Shown piece after piece: positions 48,471 to 60,892 of a stretch of DNA of 64,000 nucleotides. Both the position numbers and the translations under genes were made by a program. Every line of letters starts with the position of its first letter. Within the stretch, counting starts at the first letter, position 1. Origin of the DNA: Owenia fusiformis (Eukaryota > Annelida > Polychaeta > Sabellida > Oweniidae); the NCBI GenBank assembly GCA_903813345.2, contig CAIIXF020000009.1, forward strand, positions 36,323,759 through 36,387,758, read 5' to 3'. The notes under the pieces are model-generated. The model did no database searches and was not told where the DNA came from. It was given only the letters and a program-made list of their open reading frames with translations.

Positions 48471-51067
48471 GTAAACAAGCGCTTTATTTGTGTATTTTAA
48501 GAATGATACATTTATTTCTGTAGAATCTTTGTTACATAATGATTCACATTAATTCCGAATTTAGGGCAAAACTCCATTGTTTCATGTAATTTGGGCATAA
48601 ATGAGGGACCTTTTTCATGATTTTTTTTCAGTCGTTGAGATTTTTTTTGATTTATTTTTTGAATTAGCCTAATTTTAGCATTTTAGGCCTATTTGAAGTT
48701 GAACATCAAATTCAGTTTGAATTTCTCAGTTTTCTGCTTGTCAGATCAAGGGAAAAATCAATACCCGGTGATTTCAGCGTGAAGTGGCGTTTCGTTCAGT
48801 GGATGAGCTGCGCGCGCAGGCATAAATGTGATTATCAATATTATATAGGGGAGGGCTATTTGAAATAATTTTGGTCTCAAGCTCGACCCAGGGCTTTTGT
48901 CTTAAGGCGACGCTATATTAAATAATAAGTACAAAAAATGACTGCCATATTTTTTTGATAAAGACACATGTTTTTAAAATCTGTTTACCTTGTATATGAA
49001 TTGTGTATCTTGACTAATGAAACATGTCAAACTTAACATCACACATAAACGCATTTTTCCAAACTATGAATTGGAGGTGCATGGATCCCCAAAGCTAGCA
49101 TGAAGAGTGCGAAGTGAGGCTAATTTTTGAAAGTTTCAAGGAGTAGCCTTGCAACAGTCACACATTTGCAAGAGTCTAAAATTTCCACAAATCATCTTAC
49201 CTTTCCCAGGAACAACGAAGGAGCATGAAAATGTGCACTTCTTGCATTGTTAGAGTATAATAAACCTCAAACCATATTTGATATTCAGCAAGAAGTCCGG
49301 TAGAAATATAGAATATTTAAACATCAAAGCTGAAAGTTGAAAGCTAATCTGTCAATTTTCTGTCTGCAAAAGAGCGTTTACATTTGACACAATAACAGAC
49401 TGAGGCTTTGAAATCTAGGATTCCCCAGGAAAATATGACGTCATACTAAGGAATTCCCTATTGGTCTGGGTCGAGCCTTGTTCGAAAACACAATCCGATA
49501 AATACATGCTAATTTCTAAGGAGATTTTGTTTAAAGATTTAATCAATTATCAAATTGTTAAAGTGGATAAAGTGGTCACACTTGCTTCAATTCATAGCAT
49601 AATCGACAGATAGAAACTGCACCGAATTCCCGATGTCCTACCCCGTATTACTGTAGGCTATTAAGCACAGTGACCTACAGAGGGCGCTATCACAAACAAG
49701 TACTGCACGAACCGATAAATTCCTGGGTATTGTAACGCCCCTTGGTCAGATCAGCCCATCATCACGTCCATTTAATTTATGAATAAATTACGGGACACTT
49801 TGGTTGGTTGGACACTTGGATGTGTGGGGTTACTTCGTCATGGGGCTACTTCAACCATTGGGTTATTTCGACCATTGCTGATAATGTATATTTCCGGGGT
49901 GAGCCATCTTGAATTAAGTTTGCGTGTTTGGAAATTTGCTGCAAAACTGAAATATGTAGACAATGTGAAGAAGGAGTGATTCCTATTTGAAAAATAACAT
50001 GCGACTCAATTGAGGATTGCAGCAAAATTCTGGACATTCTGAACATGCAGGTTTACCTTAAGATCTCGCCTTTGAAAGCCCAGCCCCCTTACATATACAT
50101 GGACCTTATATGGCTATCATATGTTGAAATTGCATGATTTTAGGCATTCAGTGAGCTGCAGTCCAAGATGATCCAGTCTACGCAGCAGATCAAAGTGTCT
50201 GATATGCAGATAGAGACTCTGAAGAGAGGAATTACACACTCCAAACTAGTCCTACAAGAATTAACTGTTCTTCCCAACACAACTAGGATCTATGAAGGTG
50301 TAGGCAGAATGTAAGTACATGTAATTGATAAAGCTCCCATGCAAAATAAGAAAATACATGTATGGCATGTACAGTATATATGATTTGATAATAGGTAATG
50401 TATTGTATAAGCCAATGTCACAGTTAACAGTAGTTGTACGGATTCATTTTTTAAATCGGTAAAAACTTGTCTCTGCTTTTGGATCATCTTTAGTCTGAGC
50501 ATAATTTATTAGATTATAACATATGTAAACATGGTTAATTGGGGTCTGTCAATTCTGTTTATTTCCCCCTGGTGCCTTGATTTCTTGTTACTATGACAAC
50601 CAGTACTTTCTAATATTTTTGTTATAGTTAATGCATGTAATGTATTGTTTGCTGGATTAAAAAAAACATTATATACTGCACATTATGCCAGAATTTCATT
50701 CATTTCATCCCCAAAAAATGACTAATGAATTTAATACATTTCAGGTTCATTCTACAACCTGCAGATGAAGTTAGGAAACATTTAGAAGACAAAATAAGTA
50801 CTCATGATGAGAAAATAAAAACTGTACAAGTAAGTTTAAAATGAAGGATTTAGCAGTTAAGTTTCACAATCAAGACTTATTAATCTCATTGTCAGACCAA
50901 TGAATTTGCCATAATTTCCAATATTTTATGAGTAATATTTAATTGTTTAAGTCTGGAATTGAAACATGGCATATATTATTTTTCAGACTAACAAAACATA
51001 CCTGGAAAAGAACATCAAAGAAAGCGAAGATAATCTCAGAGAACTTGTGCTATCAAAGCGAAAATGA
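48432..51067 (+). CDS. PFDN1: Prefoldin subunit 1, complete, four exons
   Basis: Exons 48432-48470, 50144-50310, 50745-50829 and 50987-51067 give 123 codons plus TGA (human 122). The protein reads MAGQISVDMELKKAFSELQS, then a coiled coil, the conserved YEGVGRMFILQ beta-hairpin motif, and a second coiled coil ending RELVLSKRK. This is the beta-type prefoldin architecture. PFDN1 is one of six subunits of the jellyfish-like prefoldin hexamer that passes unfolded actin and tubulin to CCT (family knowledge). Junction phases 0, 2, 0 agree. Convergent with ARL6IP1. Confidence 0.97.
48471..50143 (+). other. PFDN1 intron 1
   Basis: AT-rich with a CpG-containing patch near 48770-48830. An isolated cagagggcgct string near 49677 resembles the CTCF core but is too short to call. 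No repeat family recognised. Confidence 0.5.
50144..50310 (+). CDS. PFDN1: PFDN1 exon 2
   Basis: Acceptor ttttAG, donor GTAAGT. It encodes AFSELQSKMIQSTQQIKVSD through NTTRIYEGVGR, and ends in phase 2. Confidence 0.97.
50745..50829 (+). CDS. PFDN1: PFDN1 exon 3
   Basis: Acceptor tttcAG, donor GTAAGT. It encodes MFILQPADEVRKHLEDKIST then HDEKIKTVQ. Confidence 0.96.
50987..51067 (+). CDS. PFDN1: PFDN1 exon 4 (stop codon)
   Basis: Acceptor tttcAG. It encodes TNKTYLEKNIKESEDNLREL then VLSKRK and TGA. Confidence 0.96.
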   Translation, partial: TNKTYLEKNIKESEDNLRELVLSKRK

Positions 51068-54000
51068 ATTAACATTGTTTAGGTGAAGTTCCTGATATAT
51101 GATGTATTTGACTGTGTTATGTGATGTGAATATGGATCCTTGGTCCTGTTAGCTAAAATGGATTATGTCGATCTACAGACTTTAAAGAGACGAGACCAAA
51201 AACTCTAGATTTCCTTTTCAACTGCAGGGGATATTATATTGCCAAAATGTCTGCAAATTCTAGAACCAATCCTGAATTTTCCAAAATTGTGTTTAAATTA
51301 CTGTAGGTATGCTCATACATGGACAGTATATTCAATTCGAGTATATTATTGTTTTAGTACAGTATTCTGTCAGCATGCCATTTAATCTTGAAAAAGCTAA
51401 TTTGTACCAACATTCTTGATACATTTTTATAATTGAGGATGTATTATGTATGTGAGTGAAATGTATCACCATTTTGTAATATAATAAGATAAATACAAAC
51501 AACTCGAATTCATAAATATCCAGTGTTAACTTTTTACTTTTAGGGACTCAAATTCAAAACTATCCAGTGTTTACTTTTAGGGACATGATCATATTGATGC
51601 ATATATCAATTCAATTTAATTAAAAATCAATCGTACAATGTTTCATAGAATACATGAAAAATCCACCCCAGGGGGTGTTTCATGGCTCATTAGATTTTCA
51701 ACAATCATGTTTTATTTGGAAACCAGAAGCAATTTGAATTTATTTGAAAAAGAACTGATGGAAGCACAAAGTATCACTGGTATCGCAATACTCACGTTAT
51801 CAGAAAAACCCAAATATTTTGACAGACCTTCAATATAAAAGGGTTTTAATTTAATGCTCCATGCAGCTTATTATTGAGGTCATATATGGTCACATCACAT
51901 TTATAGGTCAAGATCACCCGAAATGGCTAAAAAAGAAGTTTAAATAGGACTATAGACCACATGAAGCTCTTTTTTGACATATAGAGGATTGAGGAAGTTC
52001 AAGGTTACAATTCTCAGATGAAAGGTTAATCAGTTCCAATAAATCCAAAACACCTGACTTTGTTTAAAGAAAATGACTTGTCACTTTGTTATTTTCAACA
52101 ATTGAATTTCTGCATCTTACGTCAGAATTTTCTGATTTTACTCAATAAGTGCAACGATTACAAGGGACTCATTAATAAAACAAAAAGTGTTTTTTGTAAG
52201 AAATACAATAATTTATTAAAACACTATAAAATCAACATTTGATAAATATATATCAACCAAATATACTAGCATGCGAATAAATAAGTCAGTGACTGAATCA
52301 GCTGTGCATTTCAATGCCAAACAAATTATGCAGATTAGATCTTCAGAAAATCATTCACAAAAATTGTACTACTATGCTAACTGAACTTTCCCTTTAAGAA
52401 TGATTGTTATTATTAACCGAGTAGTAACAAATTCAGTTTGTTAAAATGGCAGTAATTTTAAATCACTGCGATTTTAATACAAATACAAAACAAAAAATTA
52501 CCATTGCACATATATAATATAGTAACAGTGAATCAAATAAACTATTAAGTAAGTTTTGCTTTATATTGATTGAATAATAAGTATTAATTACCAAACCATG
52601 CCAGAACGTAATGTACCCCAGTCAAAGTTACACATACATTCATTTCACAAATAGTTTAGAATTTAGGATTTTTAATCTCTCAATTCTGGCTTATTTCCTT
52701 GCATGAGGTACACACGATTCTGGCCTTTAAAACGTTTCATGCACTTCTACTTTTCAAATGTGACATAACATTCAGCATCTGGATAAACATGAACACATAT
52801 TGTTTCATACCATGTGACTACAAACAACAATTTTACATCATATCAAAGCAGGGTGGACTTGAATCTTTCTAAAGTTCATAAGGCTAATATTATACCAATT
52901 CCATCTTTTATATAAATGACAACAAGCACCAGACAAGGCTTTAACTTGTAAAATGTCACCACCTGCCATTTGTAAAAGACACTAACCGCCAAACGCCGAA
53001 CACCATCCACAAAAAAGGTAGAGACTATAACAATGTCACCACTTGTGAATGTTCTTTTGTACCTTGTGCATGTACAATGTTCAATACATTACAATCTATT
53101 TACACTTATTATCATACATTGATCTAAAAGGTACATAACTTGAACATATAGTAATATAAAAATAGCACATATACACTCTACTATACCTCACATTTGGTGT
53201 TCATGAGCAACCCATTTGGTTTATCAGTAATGGTTATGGTATTTGTTTTTATGTGTCTGTTCCTTATGAATGGTTTATCGGATGGCTGTTAGATGTTAAT
53301 AAGGTACTTTCAAAATATACTAAACAATACAATTAGACAAACAGAATATCTTATGCATTTCTAGGGGTTAGATATAGTAGAGTGATATACATAACACAAA
53401 GTACATGACATTTCAAAAGAGAGAAAATTTCAAAGTCAATTATGGATTGTTTACATTATGATTAGAAACTACATGTATTTGCTTTTCTTACAAACATAAG
53501 GAATAACTAAGGTTACATAAGGATATTGCATGTTCACAACACTATGAATATCAAGGGTATATAAACCAATATATACATAGTACATAGTCAGATATGCTGA
53601 TCTTCAGAATAATTATTTTGTAACAATATTTATACAATTGTCTTCATAAAATCTTCAGCAGAGATTAAAATTAGACAAAGTACATAGACAGATTTTGGAC
53701 TAAATGTCCGAAATGTGTCAATAAACTGTACAATTTTAATCCTTGACCTTGTATCAACTATGAAATGTATCTTTTAAAGGACATTTAATTCTGCCCTGTA
53801 CACTTACATCAAGGTGAGATCTTATTGTAATTATTTATGTTTCTAAATACCACGTGAAATACCATACATGTTCCCACAATATTCCTAACGGAGTCATCTT
53901 ACAAATTCTACTGGCCATACACAGATCATTACAAATCTACAGCTTACAAAAGGTCCGGATACTATCACAATATTTCTTTTGCAGCACTGAATCACAAAAT

Positions 54001-54282
54001 GGCAAAAATATTTCTGTTCAGTCAGGAAAAATGTCTCAAATTGAGATAATCCTTGATTTTTTCAGTAAATGACGTCTAGGACTACTAGCTATGTTTTAGA
54101 GTACACTAGCTGTGTTAATATCCAACCAAAAGGCACATCATTTTTCTCAAATCAAACTGGAAGCACTAATTCTAAAACCAAAAAAGAGATACTAGTGAAC
54201 AGATATTCGACATTCTTCAATGAAATTGCACATTTACAGAAAATGTTATGGCAAGCACAGTTTTGCACATAAGAAGTTGTAT
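51068..54282. other. Convergent 3' UTRs of PFDN1 and ARL6IP1
   Basis: PFDN1 3' sequence comes from the left and ARL6IP1 3' sequence from the right. A minus-strand AATAAA (plus-strand tttatt near 52212-52217) is the nearest canonical signal I see for ARL6IP1 and would give a ~2 kb 3' UTR. One MITE copy (52945-53043) is inside. No other gene. Confidence 0.5.
52945..53043 (+). mobile_element. CCAAC-rich MITE, copy D
   Basis: aaaatgtcaccacctgccat, ttgtaaaagacactaaccgc, then CCAAACGCCGAACACC and a closing caatgtcaccact. Member of the family at 8930, 19565, 21170 and 34205. It probably lies within the ARL6IP1 3' UTR. Confidence 0.7.
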
Positions 54283-54407
54283 CTATTGACGTTTTGGTTT
54301 CGGGTCTTTCCCAGCTATCAAACGTTTGATGACAAATTTCACAGAAGACAGTGCACTCTGTATGATCCCATGTCTGCGTAGTCCAGGTACCATCACGATA
54401 AACAGAA
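54283..54407 (-). CDS. ARL6IP1: ARL6IP1 exon 6 (stop codon)
   Basis: Acceptor attccAG. It encodes VLFIVMVPGLRRHGIIQSAL through the basic tail, TAG at 54285-54283. Confidence 0.95.
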
Positions 54408-57400
54408 CTGGAATGGAAATCAAGAAAAGCTTAGATTTCATTGTTATATTAATTAGGCAGACTGGTATAGGCATTTGTATTTTTCAAGTGAATTTTGCAC
54501 TTTATTTTCTTGCTCATAGTTTAATACTGAAATCAAGCAAATCTCATTTAAATATGATTAATCCTACAACAAGCCTCTTCCCCCTTACCATTTCAATACA
54601 TTAGAAACGCAAGACTAAAAATCAACAAGAATTCTTCCATACTCACCTATGAGATATGATAAGAAGAGATTGTCAACCAGGTTGCCTACCCAGGCAAGGA
54701 AAGCTAGCATCCCGATGAGAACGATCAGGTACTGAAACGTAACAATAATCTTGTCAAATCTCATCAACGTCAAGTGCAAATTACATAAACAGATGTAATA
54801 TAGTTTCATTGGGTTACATGTATTGACAAAGCAGATAAAATTCACAATAGCTCTCTTTAAAATAGAAAAAAGAACTTAATGTATTATGATTTTTTATTAC
54901 AGTTACATACCACTTTAGGCTTGTCATGTTTAAGTGTGATTAGAGTAGTCCTAAAATTGAGGAGATGGTTCCTTGCATTCAAGAGACGCATGCAGATCTC
55001 TTCATATTTCCTTTCTTGTACAATTGTCCTGAAGCCAGATAAAAAACAATAATCATACAGTGAAAGCTGTAGAGTAGATGACTACGACTATAGCTAAGAT
55101 CTGACTAGTGTTTCAGCAGTACAACAGCATTGTGATAACGATAACTAATAATTACAGAACAGCCACAGGCCCGTAGCCAGGATTTGCCAAGGGGGGTTCA
55201 CTTTTTGAAAAATTCCAGGGGGGGTCACTTTTGACAATCTTGGTCCAAATATGGCCAAAATCACTTAAAAAGTGCTCAGAATGATGAAAAACTGCATGAT
55301 TTTTAAAGAATTTTGGCCAAGGGGGGGGGGGGGTTCGCTCGAACACATCGAACCCCCCCCCCCCTGGCTACAGGTCTGAGCCAATGAATATATTATTTGA
55401 TAGAATGTTCCTATTACAAAATTAGGCTAATGTTCATTCAGCCCCTGGTTATCTATGTTATGGTATAACAAAATGAAACAAATAAATTAAAACAGGAATC
55501 CGAATAGTATTGCAAATTATATAAAATTGAATAAAATCGCAACATCATTTTTATGATATCATTGACTGCTTACCACACCCTTCTGGTATATCTAGTACTG
55601 TAATTTATATTTCAACATTATATGATTTGTAGAAAAATAATCTTCACTGCAATATTATAAGGTTGTCGCAATCTCAACATAATGCAGAGTAAAATAAAAC
55701 AATTATATAAGGAATAAAATAGAATGGTGAAGGTTTCAACAAGCTCACACTATGTTTGAACCTTAAGTAAATGATAGCTACAAACAGATAGAAATTGAAG
55801 TGCCAGGATTTCAATATTTACATCAATAAACTGCATATAGGATCAATCAAAATCATCTCTAATTTAAAGAGTGCAGATGAAGCCACACTCTTGTATAGGG
55901 TATGCACTTACCAGGATGTCTGGCTGAAGAGGGCAGACATGATAGTTGGTACCAAGAAGTCAACAAGGGTAACCACTAATCCAAATAATGAGAATGTTGT
56001 CAGCACACTCGGCTCTAGGTACCAGATCATTCTGTAAACAGACAAGAGACAAAATGATTAGTGTACAAAACTGTTAAAAACATGCTTTTTCAAGTTTGGC
56101 AAAGGAGAATTGGCTCCCAGAGTGCAACATCGATATTCTGTCCCATATATGAGCATGTTGTGATTCAAAATTTGAATTCAAAAATCTGACATTTTGTTCA
56201 CTTCAACATCTGAATTGTGAATTTTGGTCTTATTTCCAAAACTCACAAGAAACAAACAAGATATTGGATCAAATCTTTTGATCTGTTTTTTTTAAAAATT
56301 CATAGCAGTTTTAATTTCAGAAAATAACGACATTTCGAAGTTTTCATCATTAGAAAATATTGAGTTTCAATCCTGGGGCCAATCCTCCTTGAAGTCTATA
56401 TGTAAAATGTTAAGTGTCACATGTATATATGCCTACTACTTATGGGACAATAATATAGTGGTTATATAGAACTTGGTTGAAACTTACATGAATCCTTAGA
56501 TGAATCCTTAGTTAAACTATATTCTTGATTATTCATCACATTTTGAGGTTTCACAAATAAAAAAACAAAAGAAGATGCAAACTATTGATTTAGTTCACTA
56601 TATTAAAAATATTGTACATACGCAAATATGAGAGTGACACTACCAGCAAGAGCTGCTGGATGGTACGGTTTATCCCACTCAAGGAACTTGTTGATTGGCA
56701 ATAGAATCTCCCTCCACCCCTCCAGGTCATACTTCAGCTGATTCAGATCTGACCCATACCTGTCTACTTCTTCTGCCTGAAATATAAATCCAGAGCACTA
56801 CAAAGCCTAAGAGATATGACAAATATGAAACATTCAACAGCTAAATGGCTGTTGAGAACATGTACATTGTATATGATATTTACTCTCCTTTCAAGCTTGT
56901 ACCTGTTTTCTGTAGTTTGTCACACTCATGTCTAGAGCTTGATGAAGAACTTTTTCTATAGGGACATGGGCCACTCATTTGATCAAAACATAAATATAAT
57001 ACAGTAAAACCTGTCCGATGGAATACCTCTCTGTAGGGAAAACCTATGAACAAGGAATGCTTTTCAAAAGAACCGAATATTTTTCCATTGACTTACATGT
57101 TAACGGACCCTCTCTGTAGGGAAAACCTATGAACAGGGAACAAGGAACACTATTTTGGGGCAAATTATGAAAATTCACCTGTGAACAAGGAATATGGAAT
57201 ATTGGTGACACTGTATATTCCATTATTTTTCAGAGGTGGGAAAGTCTTAAGCCAATATCTGAATATAAAAAGCTTGGATTAATATGATTGAGATTAAGAT
57301 GAGCAATTGTTTACATGATGTAGCATCCCACCCACTGTTAATTACCCTGATTTATTTTAAAACTAATACTAATCTGTTTGTTACTTATTATCATGACACT

Positions 57401-59663
57401 AATTCTTACTTTCAAAAACCTAATTGCATCAAATCAGTTTTGATAATCTAGGGACTGACACAATTGTTTTATGGAGATAACAGATAGTAAGTACATGGTC
57501 ATGTTGAGCCAAATCTCTAAATCTTTTACTGATCCAACTACTAGATTATCAATGATATAAAATTTGGTTGATGAAACTTGAAATTCAGTTCTTAGCAATA
57601 AATCTCTACATATCATATCAATAATTACATCAACTAGACACCATCAGACGCTAGCAGCAGCTAAAATCAACATGGGGAGAATGTAACCAAGTATGGAGCC
57701 GGCATTTGTACAATCAATCAATATATATACAAATATGCTCATTCGGCAACTTTGAGTTTGCTGAAAGTGCGGCCCCTCTCTGTAGGGAAAACCTCTGAAC
57801 AAGGAAACTTTCCTTCAGTCCCAAGAGCATTCCCTGTTCGCAGGTTTTACTGTATATACAAATATTTCCCGCTCACCTCAGGGGGAGATATATATATCAC
57901 AATTTTTTCAACATTTTTCTGCGCTCACTCACGAAGATATCAATATCCACTCATGGATATAAATTATATTTTTTCAAAACCATAGGATATTCCTTTATTA
58001 TTTTTTAGTCACTTGTAGGATATGGACCAATCAGAGAGTGAGGAATATCATGAAAGTGTCGACGGTAATCTTTGGCACTTTCCATGATTGGGAAAATAAA
58101 TTCCTGCGTAAATTATTGTGTCTATTGTACCTTCTGATTTCAGATAAGTAACAAGTAAGATTTTTATTTTACAAATTACATTTGAAAATTGATGACGATC
58201 AAAGACAATACATACCTGCAATCAATAAAGTCATTTGGCGAATTCCTCTTGGCAGTAATTTTGAATTTTGTGAGGCACAAATCAGAAAAACAATACCATA
58301 ATTGTGATCTACTCTAAAATTCCTTAAATATAGACGTATACAGATTTCGGTTATTTGAACTTTGCGGTGGATTCGATTTTAAATGCTTCTTAATGATCTT
58401 TGAATTCTTACTATGAATTCTAAAAGTACTGTTTTGACTTCGCCACTTCATAAAAAGAACATTATCACCATTTACTCGACTCATAAATATACTTCCGGTC
58501 TACCAAGAAAAATAAAAGTCCTTAGAACTTTTTCAATGATCAGTCTAAATTTGGCTTTTTTGGGGAGGCATCAAAAGTTCAATGTCGGATTGGAAACTAA
58601 ATAAATCTAGTTTTGACATATCCAAGGCTTCATACCAGCGTATGCATAAAGCATTATGATTTGTCACGAGTTTGAGCTGAAATTTCGCTAAAAATGATGT
58701 AGGCCAAGGGTAGTCTCTGCCAGGTTTGTTTATTGTGGTTAGCTTGTAAGTGCTCAGAAGCAAATAATTCATGTGCGTTTCAGTGTAACTCAGTGGAGTT
58801 TGCGTTTCAGTGTAACTGTCGCAAAAATGGCGAACCAATGACAGAATTAACAGGTAAAATCACTTCAAAATTTAAGAGAACTTTTTACTTATAATAGCAA
58901 AACTTTTGTTTTATTTGTGCATTCTATCTATCAGATAAGAGTCTCAGGGGTATGTAGGCAAATTAATTTTGGTAGGAGCACTCTGTTTAGTTTGAAAACG
59001 CACCCTATATTATTTTATATCAGCACTGCAAGGGTACAGTATGATTAATAATTCATTATATCACTGTCATATTCCTCACTCTCTGATTGGCCCATGTCCT
59101 ACACGTGACTAAAAAATTACAAGCGATATTCACCAGAAGTCACATGACTTCCGGTAAAGTAAATATACAGTATGTGTGAGTTAAAACGATGAAGTATCGC
59201 TGCTGCATACAGTGACACTTAAACTACAGGCTTTTGTTGTTATTAGCTGCTACAGTCTCATCAGCGCACTTCTCGTCTTCATTGCTTGTTAAAGTAAATA
59301 TATTAATATGCCTATAAAGGAGAAATCATCCAAGCCGACTTGTGTTCTTGAGGTGTCATTTTTCCAACTTTTATTTCTCAGCAACTCGCCTTTATAGAAG
59401 TTATTGCTACCACAGGAACCTGTATCAACACCTGACATAGTTCAACATCGTTAAACTCAATAACAGCGTTCTTTACTATTAAGACTTTTCTTGGCCCGTT
59501 ATGGCCTGGGCCATAAGACATGTCAGATAAGAAACGAGGCCCAGGCTAGTAGGTCTAATGTTGTTGGACTACACCTGACAGTGACATCTATTGGTGACAA
59601 AACCCTGGGAATATATCTCTTATAAGAGATAAAGGGTTATTCCTTACTCACTTCGAGAGCCAT
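54283..59663 (-). CDS. ARL6IP1: ARL6IP1 (ADP-ribosylation factor-like 6-interacting protein 1), complete, six exons
   Basis: Exons in transcript order: 59663-59652, 56776-56622, 56031-55912, 55028-54911, 54731-54647 and 54407-54283. They give 204 codons plus TAG (human 203) with consistent phases 0, 2, 2, 0, 1. The family landmarks are LEGWREILLPINKFLEWDKP, a first hydrophobic hairpin (about residues 41-87, WYLEPSVL..DFLVPTIM), YEEICMRLL, KHDKPKVYLIVLIGMLAFLA, VGNLVDNLFLSYLI and VPGLRRHGI. It is an ER membrane protein with reticulon-like hairpins that shapes ER tubules and binds ARL6 (family knowledge). The C-terminus KPKRQ fits a KxKxx dilysine ER-retrieval signal, parallel to the KK near the human end. 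Exon 1 codes only MALE and sits in an inverted duplication. Confidence 0.96.
54647..54731 (-). CDS. ARL6IP1: ARL6IP1 exon 5
   Basis: Acceptor gtttcAG, donor GTGAGT. It encodes YLIVLIGMLAFLAWVGNLVD then NLFLSYLI, and ends in phase 1. Confidence 0.95.
54911..55028 (-). CDS. ARL6IP1: ARL6IP1 exon 4
   Basis: Acceptor gcttcAG, donor GTATGT. It encodes WTIVQERKYEEICMRLLNAR through TLKHDKPKV, the cytosolic linker between hairpins. Confidence 0.95.
55166..55378. mobile_element. GTAGCCAGG-type MITE, best copy
   Basis: Ends CAGGCCCGTAGCCAGG and CCTGGCTACAGGTCTG are inverted. Inside are G-rich and C-rich runs and the string aatcacttaaaaagtgctca shared with 16798 and 29205. 213 bp, in ARL6IP1 intron 3. 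Confidence 0.85.
55912..56031 (-). CDS. ARL6IP1: ARL6IP1 exon 3
   Basis: Acceptor tttacAG, donor GTAAGT. It encodes MIWYLEPSVLTTFSLFGLVV then TLVDFLVPTIMSALFSQTS, the first membrane hairpin. Confidence 0.96.
56032..56621 (-). other. ARL6IP1 intron 2
   Basis: AT-rich. No repeat family or exon seen. Confidence 0.5.
56622..56776 (-). CDS. ARL6IP1: ARL6IP1 exon 2
   Basis: Acceptor atttcAG, donor GTATGT. It encodes AEEVDRYGSDLNQLKYDLEG through AALAGSVTLIF, and ends in phase 2. Confidence 0.95.
57002..57852. mobile_element. Pogo/Tigger-type non-autonomous element
   Basis: Ends CAGTAAAACCTG and CAGGTTTTACTG are perfect inverted repeats flanked by TA on both sides, the TA target of Tc1/mariner-pogo transposons. 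A subterminal motif, ctctctgtagggaaaaccta, occurs three times (about 57030, 57110 and 57776). 851 bp, no transposase ORF. Confidence 0.88.
57999..59118. mobile_element. 1.1 kb inverted-repeat element in ARL6IP1 intron 1
   Basis: ttttttagtcacttgtagga, tatggaccaatcagagagtg, aggaatat at the left recur inverted at about 59056-59117. The interior lacks a credible ORF. A fragment ctgcgctcactcacgaagat just left (57918) resembles the palindromic-MITE cores. Confidence 0.8.
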
Positions 59664-60230
59664 GTTAGGTTTTTAAACTTATGGCTCTCAAACGGGGAAG
59701 TGGACAGCTGATTAATAGTGACCTTTGAAATCGAATTAAGTCGATCAGCGGCCAACTTTTGTTCTCTAACTATGTTATACATCATTATCATCCTTCTGTG
59801 CAAGTATTGGAGCACTGAAGTACTTCCTTTTCGATCAAGACTTGTAATTCTTAGTCCAGTGAATGTTTTTACTGCCAAATTCCAATATGGCGTTTTCTGC
59901 TTGGACATTTTCGTAAATCTCCGTTGCGTATCTCGCTCCTAGCAAACCGCCATATTGGAAATAGGTCTAAAAAACATTCACTCGATGAACAATTTACAAG
60001 TCTTGATCGAAAAGAAGTATTTCAGCGCTCCAATACTTACACGGATTGATGATACTGATGTAAGACACAGTTAGAGACTAAAAGTAAGCCGCTGATCGAC
60101 TTAATTCGATTTCAAAGGACGCAATCATTCAGCTGTCCAAATGCTCTGTGGGAAAGCTATTATATCAAAATCCAAATAGCTTTCGCAGGAAGTAAGTTAT
60201 TCCCAGGTTTTGGTCGTGATTGCTACAGTA
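59580..60230. repeat. Inverted duplication covering ARL6IP1 exon 1 and upstream region
   Basis: The left arm (about 59580-59930, including the start codon, donor and upstream sequence) is repeated inverted at about 59940-60230, at roughly 75-80 percent identity by eye. Shared blocks include agctgtcca, aaatcgaattaagtcgatca, agtattggagc, cgatcaagacttgtaa and gtgaatgttttt. In the right arm the start codon position reads ATAGC and the donor reads GGAAGTAAGTT, so the copy is not a second ARL6IP1 start. Confidence 0.85.
59652..59663 (-). CDS. ARL6IP1: ARL6IP1 exon 1 (four codons)
   Basis: ATGGCTCTCGAA followed by the donor GTGAGTAAGG. Phase 0 joins to AEEVDRY of exon 2. Assigned by position, context (aacATGG) and frame. 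The tiny coding part makes it the least certain exon. Confidence 0.75.
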
Positions 60231-60395
60231 GATCTACAATAATGCTACAATATTTTGTTTCATTTAGTGTTTTGACTTGCACCTTCCTAAGCTAAGTTGG
60301 AATCATAGATCTAAATCGAATACAAAAAATTTGCAAATGAATTTATGATTGAAATCTGAGACCTCTAACATAAAATTTTTTATGGTGGTTGAAAT

Positions 60396-60478
60396 TTACT
60401 CACGTCGAGAGCTACCATGTTAGATTTTGAAAGTATACTTTCAAAATCTAAGTAGCTCTCGACGGGAGTAAGTTGAAA
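60396..60478. repeat. Palindrome related to the ARL6IP1 exon 1 arm
   Basis: Arms around actttcaaaatcta and gtagctctcgac pair across a tata centre. On the minus strand one arm reads aacatggtagctctcgacgt then gagtaa, reminiscent of the exon 1 start/donor aacatggctctcgaagtgag. Confidence 0.8.
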
Positions 60479-60587
60479 TGATTAGAGTCCATTTCACTGC
60501 TTCATTTCGTCAGTAGAACGGCAAATATAAGAAATTGGGAGACCATTGTGCAATAATATATGGAAAAGTATATTCATACGTAAAGGC

Positions 60588-60617
60588 TAGAGTACCGACA
60601 ATTGTCGGTACTCTAGA
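60588..60617. repeat. Perfect 30-bp palindrome with ACCGACAATTGTCGGT
   Basis: Every base of CTAGAGTACCGACAA pairs with its reverse complement. Related half or whole sites follow at 60633-60667, about 60689, 61994 and 62033-62056. Confidence 0.92.
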
Positions 60618-60892
60618 CTCTGATGTGGTGGCACGCTAGAGGACCGACAAATAAATTGTCGGTACGGGAGATATGCTGTGTTTACACGCTAGAGGACCGA
60701 CAAATATTGATTTTCGAATTTTCTGGCGCATGCGCAATGCGCGGGGGGATATTTCAGATATCATACGGATATTTCGGGAACAAGTGCAAAACCCGGGGAT
60801 TACCAAACCCAGTCAAAAAATGGTAGCCCGGGAACGGGGAATGGTAGTAAACATTGAAAACCCAATAAAAAACATGAACAAGTAAGACGTTA

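Noticed and set aside
49670-49690. cagagggcgct as a CTCF site
   Set aside because: Only the short core agrees and the organism's CTCF preference is unknown; an isolated match is expected by chance.
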